Shown piece after piece: positions 8,608 to 15,869 of a DNA stretch of 51,444 nucleotides. Source of the DNA: Bacteroidales bacterium KA00251 (GTDB lineage Bacteria; Bacteroidota; Bacteroidia; Bacteroidales; Porphyromonadaceae); the NCBI GenBank assembly GCA_001552775.1, contig KQ959279.1, positions 165,442 to 216,885 of the forward strand, in the 5' to 3' direction. Numbering within the stretch: the first letter of the stretch is position 1; each line of letters opens with the position of its first letter. The notes under the pieces are model-generated. The model searched no databases. It was not told where the DNA came from and saw only the letters and a list, made by a program, of their open reading frames with translations. The position numbers and the translations under genes are program-made.

Positions 8608-9213
8608 CTACTTCTTACTGGACGAGTAGGATGCGTTTAGTCGCTCAATGATCTCATTTGTAATGTCAAGCTCGGGCTTTCCATAGATAACCCCACTCAT
8701 CTGCACAGTATTAAGAATAAGATCGTATCCTTTATCTTGATTGTACTTTTCGACTTCTTTCAAAATGATATTATTGAGAGAGTCGTTGTAGTGCTGTTGC
8801 TCTTTGAGGAATGTATCGGCAATTTGCGAGGCCTGCTGCTGAGCAAGGAGCCCCTTTTTCTGAATTTTTTCGTATTCCTGCTGTGCAGCAAGTTCATTGA
8901 CAAAGCCTCCCGACTGGAGTTTTTGATTAAAGGCATTCATTTCGCGCTGTAGGTTCTGCTCTTTGCTAGAGAGAAGGTTTTGGTTGGCAGAAGCTTTTGC
9001 CTCAAGCTTTTTCGACATTTCCTTGTAGCCTTTATAGTTATTGAGCACAGAGTCTAGTCTTACATAGGCTATCTTCAAGGGTCTATCTATGCTAGCATTT
9101 TCTTCAACGTTAGTATTGGCTGCACCAGAGTCTTCATTCTTCTTTTGGGAGTTGGTACACCCTACGAAAATAAGAGAGGCTACAAGAAGTAGGTAAAACG
9201 CTGTTTTTTTCAT
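8608..9213 (-). CDS. Skp/OmpH-like periplasmic chaperone lipoprotein
   Basis: The start is set at the ATG at 9213 (MKKTAFYLLL), because the longer frame begins with a TTG and the signal peptide begins at this ATG. The product is 201 residues with a lipoprotein signal peptide and lipobox (FVGC, Cys at about 19). After it comes IAYVRLDSVLNNYKGYKEM, typical of the Skp/OmpH family, and a long coiled-coil helix pair (about 60-140) rich in Lys, Glu, Gln and Ala. The C-terminal DLILNTVQMSGVIYGKPELDIT strand is also family-typical. Skp/OmpH proteins hold unfolded outer-membrane proteins in the periplasm; anchoring by lipid is common in Bacteroidota versions. It is the second gene of its cluster. Confidence 0.85.
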   Translation of the reverse strand: MKKTAFYLLLVASLIFVGCTNSQKKNEDSGAANTNVEENASIDRPLKIAYVRLDSVLNNYKGYKEMSKKLEAKASANQNLLSSKEQNLQREMNAFNQKLQSGGFVNELAAQQEYEKIQKKGLLAQQQASQIADTFLKEQQHYNDSLNNIILKEVEKYNQDKGYDLILNTVQMSGVIYGKPELDITNEIIERLNASYSSSKK

Positions 9214-9233
9214 TATGTCTAAGGTTATCAAGT

Positions 9234-9452
9234 TTATTTTTCACTTTCTTTGAGATGGTCTTGTAGGTTTTTATGGTGATAGAGATCTCTCATCTGCTCT
9301 TTAGCACAGACTATTCCCCTTTCCTTTAAAGGCTTGCTATCGTCTACATGTGAAGAGGGAAATTCCTTTCGCTTTCCAACGAAGAGACCGACAGACAAGA
9401 GAAGTGTAGCCAAACCTACCATTACTATGGCTATCACTACAACTATTCCCAT
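9234..9452 (-). CDS. Small single-pass membrane protein, function unknown
   Basis: This 72-residue protein has one N-terminal membrane helix (about 3-25) and a short soluble tail containing GKRKEFPSSHV and KERGIVCAKEQ, with a single Cys. The overall plan (one helix, short tail with Cys) recalls small respiratory-complex accessory proteins such as NqrM, but the NqrM cysteine pattern is absent, so I do not assign it. It is 20 bp upstream of the OmpH-like gene and preceded by a -7 promoter box, so it is the first gene of that cluster. Confidence 0.65.
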   Translation of the reverse strand: MGIVVVIAIVMVGLATLLLSVGLFVGKRKEFPSSHVDDSKPLKERGIVCAKEQMRDLYHHKNLQDHLKESEK

Positions 9453-9460
9453 AATTATTT

Positions 9461-9488
9461 ATTACATTTGTAATGCTATACAAAGGTA
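9461..9488 (-). promoter_or_regulatory. Promoter box and dyad upstream of the small membrane protein gene
   Basis: The minus strand reads TACCTTTG at 9481-9488, a match to the Bacteroidota -7 element. Between it and the start codon lies a dyad with arms ATTACA and TGTAAT separated by two bases (9461-9474), which could be an operator. No clear -33 element is seen at the right distance. Confidence 0.45.
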
Positions 9489-9601
9489 CATATTGTGCTT
9501 GAAATAGTTACTAGCAAACGACATGTAGAAGAGTTGGCAACACCCAGTTTTAGGAAAAACCAAGCCCAGCAAGAGGCTTTAAAGATAATCGAACTAATCG
9601 T

Positions 9602-11062
9602 ATGAAAATTACAGACCTTAAACCCGAAGCGATCTTTCGCTTTTTCCACGAAATCACACAAGTTCCTCGTCCTAGCAAAAAAGAGAAGAAGATTCTAGAA
9701 TACCTTCGTCACTTTGCAGAAGAGAGAAAACTTGAATACGAACAAGACGCTGTAGGTAATATGCTGATCCGAAAAGCTGCAACGCCTGGATATGAAAATC
9801 GTATTCCCGTGATCCTGCAAGGACACGTTGATATGGTTTGCGAAAAGAACAGCGATGTAAAGATGGACTTTGAAAAAGATCCCATCAAAACGATTGTAGA
9901 GGATGGATGGCTCCGCGCCGATGGTACTACACTTGGGGCAGACGATGGTATTGGAGTAGCAGCAGCCCTTGCTATACTCGATGATGATAGCATTGAGCAT
10001 GGTCCACTAGAATGCTTCTTTACAGTGGACGAAGAAACCGGAATGACTGGTGCCATGGGGCTACAGCCTGGCTTTTTAAAAGGCGACATCCTGATCAATC
10101 TCGATAGCGAAGACGAAGGAGAGATGTTTATAGGCTGTGCTGGTGGTATGAACACAATGGGAACTCTCCACTACAATGCCGAAAAAACTCCTCAAAACCT
10201 CGTTTTCTTTGAAATTATCGTCTCTGGACTGAAGGGAGGACACTCTGGTGGAGATATCCACATGGGGCTAGGCAATGCCAATAAGATCCTTGCTCGCGTA
10301 CTCTACGATGTGAACAAGAAAATGAACTTCCGTCTTGCCTCTATTGATGGTGGAAACCTCCATAATGCTATTCCTAGAGAAGCTCATGCCACGATAGGGA
10401 TCACCGCAAATCACAAAGAAGAACTTGCTGTTATTGTCAATACTCTTGCCTCTGAAGTAGAGAGAGAGCTCCACCACACCGACCCTGGAGTGAAAATTAC
10501 TGTGGGAAGTGCCGTTGCTCCTAAAGAGGTCGTTGATGAAGAAAGCACGAAGAAACTCCTCCAATGTCTTTTCCTCTTACCTAATGGTGTGATAGGAATG
10601 AGCCATGAAATAGAGGGATTGGTGGAAACCTCTACCAACCTTGCAGCTGTAAAGATGAAGGCTGGCGAAATACTCTCTATTGAAACAAGTCAAAGAAGCT
10701 CAGTAGAAAGTCAAAAGCAATTGATCGGAGCTGTAATTAAAGAACAGATGCTACTGGCTGGTGCAGAAGGGACCGTATCAGATGAATATCCTGGATGGGC
10801 TCCCAACACAGAATCGGTTATTCTACAGTCAACCGTTGCCGCTTATGAAAAGCTCTTTGGCAAAAAGCCCGAAGTGAAGGCCATCCATGCTGGTCTTGAA
10901 TGCGGATTATTCCTTACTAAATATCCTCATCTCGACATGGTTTCTTTTGGGCCTACGCTTAGAGACGTTCACTCTCCAGTAGAACGATTAGAGATTGCCA
11001 CTGTAGATCTATTTTGGAGACACCTGCTAGAGGTACTCAAACAGATCCCCGTAAAAAAGTAA
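9602..11062 (+). CDS. pepD: Aminoacyl-histidine dipeptidase (M20 family)
   Basis: The protein has 486 residues, the usual length for PepD. Zinc-site motifs of the M20 family are visible in order: LQGHVDMV (His and Asp), GADDGIG (bridging Asp), DEETGMTGA (general-base Glu and metal Glu), NLDSEDEG, and a late HAGLECG. The dimerisation segment with GGHSGGDIH is also present. PepD hydrolyses Xaa-His and other dipeptides in the cytoplasm, releasing amino acids for an organism that lives on peptides. The gene is on the plus strand, divergent from the preceding cluster; the 150 bp between them are A/T rich. Confidence 0.95.
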   Translation: MKITDLKPEAIFRFFHEITQVPRPSKKEKKILEYLRHFAEERKLEYEQDAVGNMLIRKAATPGYENRIPVILQGHVDMVCEKNSDVKMDFEKDPIKTIVEDGWLRADGTTLGADDGIGVAAALAILDDDSIEHGPLECFFTVDEETGMTGAMGLQPGFLKGDILINLDSEDEGEMFIGCAGGMNTMGTLHYNAEKTPQNLVFFEIIVSGLKGGHSGGDIHMGLGNANKILARVLYDVNKKMNFRLASIDGGNLHNAIPREAHATIGITANHKEELAVIVNTLASEVERELHHTDPGVKITVGSAVAPKEVVDEESTKKLLQCLFLLPNGVIGMSHEIEGLVETSTNLAAVKMKAGEILSIETSQRSSVESQKQLIGAVIKEQMLLAGAEGTVSDEYPGWAPNTESVILQSTVAAYEKLFGKKPEVKAIHAGLECGLFLTKYPHLDMVSFGPTLRDVHSPVERLEIATVDLFWRHLLEVLKQIPVKK

Positions 11063-11123
11063 ACAACAAGTGCTTTGTCTAGCCCAATAGACAAGACTCT
11101 TGATTTTTTCAAGTACTTTAACT

Positions 11124-11171
11124 AGCCCCAATCCGTGAGAGTTTTGTATACACTCTCATGGTGTTGGGGCT
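11124..11171 (+). other. Two-part stem-loop immediately before miaA
   Basis: Outer arms AGCCCCAA (11124-11131) and TTGGGGCT (11164-11171) pair perfectly. Inner arms TGAGAGT (11136-11142) and ACTCTCA (11152-11158) also pair perfectly. The structure ends 10 nt before the ATG chosen for miaA. It may be the terminator of pepD, although only TTCCTTTG follows rather than a U-run, or a leader structure affecting miaA translation. Confidence 0.6.
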
Positions 11172-11181
11172 TTCCTTTGCA

Positions 11182-12222
11182 ATGTCGTACAAACCTAATC
11201 TAATCATGGTAGTCGGCCCCACAGGGATCGGCAAAACGCACTTAGCCCTCCAGCTAGCTAGCCGTTTGCAGTGTCCAATAGTCTCTGCCGACTCACGACA
11301 AATATACCGCGAAATGCCTATAGGCACCGCTGCTCCAACTCAAAGTGAGCAGTCCCTAGTTAAGCATTACATGGTAGGGGTTGCTTCAATTCGCGAACAC
11401 TTTTCTATAGCTCATTACGAAGAAAAGACAATTCCCCTCTTAGAGACATTATTTACGAAGTATTCTTCTGTGGTAATGTGCGGAGGATCTATGCTTTATT
11501 TAGATGTGATCGAGAAAGGAATCGATGCGATCCCTTCTATTGACCCTAAAGTGAGAGACCTCATCCAGTCAAGACTACAAAATGAGGGAGCAGAGCGACT
11601 ACGTGAGGAGCTAAAACTTGTTGATCCTTTCTACTATGAAGATGTAGACCTCGCAAATACCAAACGAATAATCCATGCGCTTGAAGTGTATTACACTACG
11701 GGTAAGCCCTACTCCTTCTTCAGGAAAGGGTATACAGCAACTCGCCCTTTTCACATTTACAAAGTTTACATAGAGTTGCCTCGCGAGCAACTCTATGAAA
11801 GGATCAATCTTCGTACAGAGAAAATGCTCCGCTCTGGTTGGCTAAAAGAGGCTCTTTCTCTTTACCCCTATAGAAGTTTCAATGCTCTTAATACAATTGG
11901 CTATAAAGAACTATTCTCCTTTTTTGAAAGTGCCACAAAGAAACTCCAAGGAAGAAAGGATGGAGAGCCCATATCAATAGAAGACGTAGACGAAGCAATA
12001 GCTCCTATGGTAGAAATACTTGAGTGCAATCCGCTTTCTCTAAAAGACTCCTTCCTTCGAGAGGAGTACCTAGCTACTGTAGCAAAGATCCAGGCTGCAA
12101 CTAGGCAGTACGCCAGACAACAAACAATTCGCTTTAGACAAGACAGTCGTGCTATCCGCGTTTCCTCTACAATAGAGACGACAGCACTACTTCCCCTTCT
12201 TATCGGAAGAGGGAAGAGGTAA
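11182..12222 (+). CDS. miaA: tRNA dimethylallyltransferase
   Basis: MiaA transfers dimethylallyl to N6 of A37 in tRNAs that read codons starting with U. The P-loop GPTGIGKTH lies near residue 12, followed by the substrate-site SADSRQIYREMPIGTA, CGGSMLY (family GGTGLY) and, later, NTIGYKEL. The open frame extends eight codons upstream to an ATG at 11158, but that ATG lies inside a stem-loop. I therefore chose the ATG at 11182 (MSYKPNLIMVVGPTG), giving 346 residues. The region after 260 carries the usual C-terminal QQTIRFRQD segment, in place of the more common TRQ(Y/L)AKRQxTWFR. Unusual is Gly-Ser for Gly-Thr in the catalytic GGTGLY region. Confidence 0.93.
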   Translation: MSYKPNLIMVVGPTGIGKTHLALQLASRLQCPIVSADSRQIYREMPIGTAAPTQSEQSLVKHYMVGVASIREHFSIAHYEEKTIPLLETLFTKYSSVVMCGGSMLYLDVIEKGIDAIPSIDPKVRDLIQSRLQNEGAERLREELKLVDPFYYEDVDLANTKRIIHALEVYYTTGKPYSFFRKGYTATRPFHIYKVYIELPREQLYERINLRTEKMLRSGWLKEALSLYPYRSFNALNTIGYKELFSFFESATKKLQGRKDGEPISIEDVDEAIAPMVEILECNPLSLKDSFLREEYLATVAKIQAATRQYARQQTIRFRQDSRAIRVSSTIETTALLPLLIGRGKR

Positions 12223-12254
12223 AATTTCCAATTTAATCTTCAGGCGCTACCCTT

Positions 12255-13970
12255 TTAGGAATAAAATACACTTCCTCCCACAAATTCTCTAAGAAGAGAA
12301 GCTCGAGGAATCTCGGAAGAGGGAATAATCCGATTATAGCGGAGCAGCTTCAAAAGACGACGTGCCTCTGTATACTCAGGTACCCCTTCTGGCACATCAA
12401 GCAAGAGAGGCTCTGCAATGGGACGAATCACAGCCATCTCATAGACCATAGAGCTATTGAACATATCGTCAGAGTACTCTTGGTAAGGAAACACCCAGCG
12501 ATCTTCTCCTCGACGTACTCTATGCCATGCTTCTATCGTATCACGTGCGGTATAACCACGAAACGAATGGTCTCTGATAATACGTCGCAACAATCTATGA
12601 CTAGTCGTGGAAATTGGATTGTGCTCGTCTATTCCCAAAGCAGTAAGTGCACTCACGTACACTTTATAAAGATTCCTAGGATCCACATTGGGCAAGAGTT
12701 CAGGATTAAGAGCATGGATCCCTTCCAACATAAGAATATCTCCATCTTGTAGAGTAAGCTCTTTTCCTTCTATGTACTCTCGCTTCCCAGTCACGAAATT
12801 ATAAGTGGGTATAGCGACAGTTTCTCCACGCATCAGACGCTCCATATCCTCGCTAAAGAGATCAAGGTCGAGGGCATAAAGCGACTCAAAGTCGTAGTTG
12901 CCTTCCTCGTCCAACGGTGTATACTCTCTCTCTATAAAATAGTCATCGAGGGAGATCATATAGGGACGAATAAAATTGGTAAGAAGCTGGGTCTTCAGGC
13001 GATTGGTAAAAGTCGTCTTCCCTGAGGAGGAAGGACCCGATATTAAAACAAGACGTACACCCTCTTGATAACGCAGAGCAATACGGCTAGCAATCCCAGC
13101 GATCTGTTTTTCTTGAAGAGCTTCGCTCACCTGTATCATTTCCTTTACTTTCCCAGAAAGAATGGCTTTGTTTACACTTCCTACCCAAGAAAGCCCAAGC
13201 ATAGCCAACAAACGATCTTGCTCTTTGATCACATACTGCATTTTTTGCTGAAGCACCATCGGCGCAAGATGAGAAGGATCGTTTTTGTCGGGCACACGGA
13301 TTAGGATTCCATCAAGAAAAGGAATAAGATCAAAAAGATAAACAGCACCTGTATGAGTCATTAGAGTCTCATTACAAACATCTGCATAATCTCCTATTTT
13401 GTGAATAGTAGTATATAGGCTTCCTGTAGTCTCTAGTAGATCAACGATAGGCTGCAATCCTTTAAGCTTCGCTCTCTTTATTACTTCCTCCGTGGGCACT
13501 ACCTCTCGTGTAATAGGAAGATCTTCTTGAATGATCTGCAAAGCTTTTTCCTTAAGTTGATTGATATTTTCTTTTGTAAAGCTCTCCATTTCCGTTACCG
13601 TAGCATAGTATCCTCGAGAGACGGAGTGCTCAGCAATAAGTTTTCTGGTCGGGAATAGCTCGCTGAGAGCTTTGCTAAGGATCATAAAAAGTGTACGAAA
13701 ATAGGTCCTCCCTGCACTATCGTGCTCCATACCCATAAAGTTCACTTCACAAGATTCATGCAACGTTTCGTCTAGAGGCGAAGTAACGTTATTGATTGTG
13801 GCATTAATAGGCCTAAAACCTAGTTCCTTTTCAACAAGGGAAAGCACATCTGTAAGGTGTGTATACTGTTCAAGTTCAAAGGTACGATCTAGGTTCTTTA
13901 CTCTTACTTTTATTTTCTTAGAACACTTCATCTTTTCGTTTTTGCTATAGGTTATTATATTTCCTTCCAT
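12255..13970 (-). CDS. Nucleoside (uridine-type) kinase with TGS and ThrRS-like N-terminal domains
   Basis: The 571-residue protein combines a TGS-like domain (about 18-80), a threonyl-tRNA-synthetase second-additional-domain-like region (about 85-180; HSVSRGYYA and following) and a C-terminal uridine kinase/phosphoribulokinase domain. That last domain has the P-loop ISGPSSSGKTTF near 315, SLDDYFIERE and MLEGIHALNP. The architecture is a recognised family in Bacteroidota and Firmicutes, usually annotated nucleoside kinase; the role of the synthetase-like part is not known to me. The start could instead be the ATG at 13931 (MKCSKKIKVRVKNL), which would remove 13 poorly conserved residues. It lies 30 bp downstream of hemH and probably shares its transcript. 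Confidence 0.85.
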   Translation of the reverse strand: MEGNIITYSKNEKMKCSKKIKVRVKNLDRTFELEQYTHLTDVLSLVEKELGFRPINATINNVTSPLDETLHESCEVNFMGMEHDSAGRTYFRTLFMILSKALSELFPTRKLIAEHSVSRGYYATVTEMESFTKENINQLKEKALQIIQEDLPITREVVPTEEVIKRAKLKGLQPIVDLLETTGSLYTTIHKIGDYADVCNETLMTHTGAVYLFDLIPFLDGILIRVPDKNDPSHLAPMVLQQKMQYVIKEQDRLLAMLGLSWVGSVNKAILSGKVKEMIQVSEALQEKQIAGIASRIALRYQEGVRLVLISGPSSSGKTTFTNRLKTQLLTNFIRPYMISLDDYFIEREYTPLDEEGNYDFESLYALDLDLFSEDMERLMRGETVAIPTYNFVTGKREYIEGKELTLQDGDILMLEGIHALNPELLPNVDPRNLYKVYVSALTALGIDEHNPISTTSHRLLRRIIRDHSFRGYTARDTIEAWHRVRRGEDRWVFPYQEYSDDMFNSSMVYEMAVIRPIAEPLLLDVPEGVPEYTEARRLLKLLRYNRIIPSSEIPRASLLREFVGGSVFYS

Positions 13971-14000
13971 ACCAATTGACCATGCTTAAAAGAAGAGATA

Positions 14001-14972
14001 TCAAGGAGTATGGCAGGAAGTCGCCAATGCATAAAAAAGGTCAAGGGTATCCTCTTCACTATTGAGTGCAGGTACAAGGTCAAAGACTTTCCCCCCTTTA
14101 TCTAAGAACTTCTTTCGTAGCGTTTGTCCAATATCATAGACTGTTTCTAAACAATCTACTAAGAATCCGGGGCATACCACAAGCACCTTAGAACCCCCCT
14201 TCTCTGGAAGAAGAGGCAACTCTTTTTCGGCAAATGGAGTGAGCCATTTCTTGCCCATAGCACTTTGAAAAACTAACTGGTATGATTTTATCTCAGGCAA
14301 CAGCTGAAAGAGTTTCTTAGTAGTTGTATGGCACTGTTTGTGATAGTCGTACCCATAGCACAGTCCCCACCACTGATGAAGCAATGGAATGCTATGATAA
14401 CTGGTCACAAGGAGGTCGTACTGATTGTGTTCTACAAAAGACCTTACCCTCTTCTGGAGAAGAGAGATATAACGATCGTCTGCATAATAAGGGGGAACTA
14501 CGTGAAGTGTCGTTTTGGGGAACTGTTTGTGAAGGGCCTCTCGAGCCTTATCAACTACAGCGCGGTATGAGCTAACTGTGCATTGAGGATAGAGCGGAAG
14601 AATGGTAATCTCCTTAAACTCCCCCTCTCGAGACATCTCTTGAAGCAACTGCTCCACTTCGCGTTCTCCACCATAAAGCTGAAGCGAGTATGTTTTCCAA
14701 TCTGGAAAACGAAGTCTCATTTTTTGCACCACATTTTCCATATTCCTTCTAAGAGGCATCTCCCCACCAAAAAGCTTTTGGAGAGCCTGATATCGATTCA
14801 TAGAAAGAGCCAGGTGTCGAGGGATTATCCGATTTTCTACAAGGCTCCTGCGAAAGGGTTGAGGAATAGAGATCACATGACTATCGCCAAGAAAGTTGCT
14901 GAGATACCTGCTTACAGACTCTTTAGATGCATCTTGTGGCGTGCCTATAGTGGCTAGAATAAGCCCTCTCAT
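14001..14972 (-). CDS. hemH: Ferrochelatase
   Basis: Ferrochelatase inserts ferrous iron into protoporphyrin IX. The 323-residue protein begins GLILATIGTPQ and includes GDSHVISIPQP (family substrate lip), the catalytic His in SYHSIP near residue 200 and the metal-path Glu in CPGFLVDCLETVYDI near 275. All key residues seem present. No other heme-synthesis gene is in the window, and Porphyromonas species generally lack the full pathway, so the enzyme may use imported porphyrin. That is inference. The gene is preceded by a strong promoter and a terminator-containing leader (15084-15309), suggesting regulated read-through. Confidence 0.9.
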   Translation of the reverse strand: MRGLILATIGTPQDASKESVSRYLSNFLGDSHVISIPQPFRRSLVENRIIPRHLALSMNRYQALQKLFGGEMPLRRNMENVVQKMRLRFPDWKTYSLQLYGGEREVEQLLQEMSREGEFKEITILPLYPQCTVSSYRAVVDKAREALHKQFPKTTLHVVPPYYADDRYISLLQKRVRSFVEHNQYDLLVTSYHSIPLLHQWWGLCYGYDYHKQCHTTTKKLFQLLPEIKSYQLVFQSAMGKKWLTPFAEKELPLLPEKGGSKVLVVCPGFLVDCLETVYDIGQTLRKKFLDKGGKVFDLVPALNSEEDTLDLFYALATSCHTP

Positions 14973-15083
14973 TCGTTCTACTTCTTGTTTAATTGGAGTT
15001 CCTTTTGGATTTCGGTTGCTAAGTTACGCTTTATTCTGGTAGGTAGCGCCATCTACCTCTCCTATGCTCGTCTCTTTCCTATT

Positions 15084-15122
15084 CTATAAAACGAAAAGGG
15101 GCCCAATCACTGAGCCCCTTTT
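15084..15122 (-). terminator. Rho-independent terminator inside the hemH leader
   Basis: On the minus strand AAAAGGGGCTCA pairs with TGGGCCCCTTTT (12 bp, loop GTGAT) and is followed by CGTTTT. It lies between the promoter at 15279-15309 and the hemH start at 14972. It therefore either ends a small RNA or acts as an attenuator for hemH. The stem is symmetrical enough to stop plus-strand transcripts too. Confidence 0.8.
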
Positions 15123-15273
15123 TCTGAATAAGGAAACTGATTAAAAAGAGAGAAGGTGGAGAATTTTAAATTGTAGAAGGAAAAAACCAACCCTCATTGG
15201 ATGGGAAAGAACCCGATTCCTTCTTGATTCAATTTCTCCTAAGATCAAAAACGATCGCTTTCGTTTTTAAATC
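15084..15273 (-). ncRNA. Candidate structured small RNA or attenuated leader upstream of hemH
   Basis: A transcript from the promoter at 15279-15309 would run about 190 nt to the terminator at 15084-15122. No convincing ORF lies in it on the minus strand. It can fold into a first hairpin with arms AAAAACGA and TCGTTTTT (15242-15274 including flanks). A long rod-like hairpin follows from 15239 to 15158, built from GGAGAA/TTCTCC, ATTG/CAAT and AGAAGGAA/TTCCTTCT, with a CCAA/TTGG apical stem. The terminator comes last. It does not match riboswitch, SRP or tmRNA motifs that I recognise; a 6S-like RNA cannot be excluded. Confidence 0.5.
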
Positions 15274-15278
15274 TGATG

Positions 15279-15309
15279 CAAAGGTAGAGCTTCTTTCCTC
15301 TATCGTCAA
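15279..15309 (-). promoter_or_regulatory. Strong Bacteroidota-type promoter upstream of the hemH leader
   Basis: The minus strand reads TTG (15307-15309), then 20 nt, then TACCTTTG (15279-15286). This is the full Bacteroidota consensus of TTG at -33 and TAnnTTTG at -7 with the preferred spacing, and the best promoter match I found in the window. Confidence 0.75.
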
Positions 15310-15749
15310 TGGCTCTTTTTGGGTATATCTGGATAAAAACAGACTACAATACAACAAAAAAAGCCCATTAGAAGAGTATCATATCCCCCCTGCCACTTCG
15401 GGAAAAGAGACTCCACGGCCCCCTTCTCACAAAATCAACAGCTAGTTAACCAATTAGTTAGACAGCAAAATATACGTTAAAACTATTCTTCAGCAAATTC
15501 TTTCCATCTCATTATAAAAGGTTCAAAGCGCAATACCCTTTTAGTACCTACTATTTGTTAAGAAGATCTCCACTTTTTTGCTTATTTCTCTTCTGGAATA
15601 GGAGATTTGTCGCTTTTTCAAACCAAATAATCCTTTATGATAGGAGGAAGAACTAAACGAATATTCTTCCCCATGCACTTGTACAATACTTACTAAGCTA
15701 CCCCTTCTAAATAGATCAGATGAATGACTTCCGCTAAAACGTCAAATAG
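15310..15749. other. Intergenic, nothing recognised
   Basis: This A/T-rich stretch between the hemH promoter and the terminator of the adhesin-like gene contains no open frame with coding character, no tRNA-like fold and no repeats that I can identify. Confidence 0.5.
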
Positions 15750-15790
15750 AAAAAAATAAGAATGGACGACTTTTGTGGCCGTCCATTCTT
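15750..15790 (-). terminator. Terminator of the adhesin-like T9SS cargo gene
   Basis: An 11-bp perfect stem (AAGAATGGACG with CGTCCATTCTT, 11-nt loop) is followed on the minus strand by ATTTTTTT. It lies 80 bp downstream of the stop codon at 15870. Confidence 0.9.
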
Positions 15791-15869
15791 TTATTGAAGG
15801 AACTACAAATCCTCTTAACTACTCTTTAGAACGTTTTAAAAGTATGCAGTACCTCTAAAAAAACTATGC

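Noticed and set aside
15197-15445. 82-residue plus-strand ORF in the hemH upstream region
   Set aside because: It has no family resemblance and no promoter or plausible ribosome site, and it lies antisense to the structured leader.
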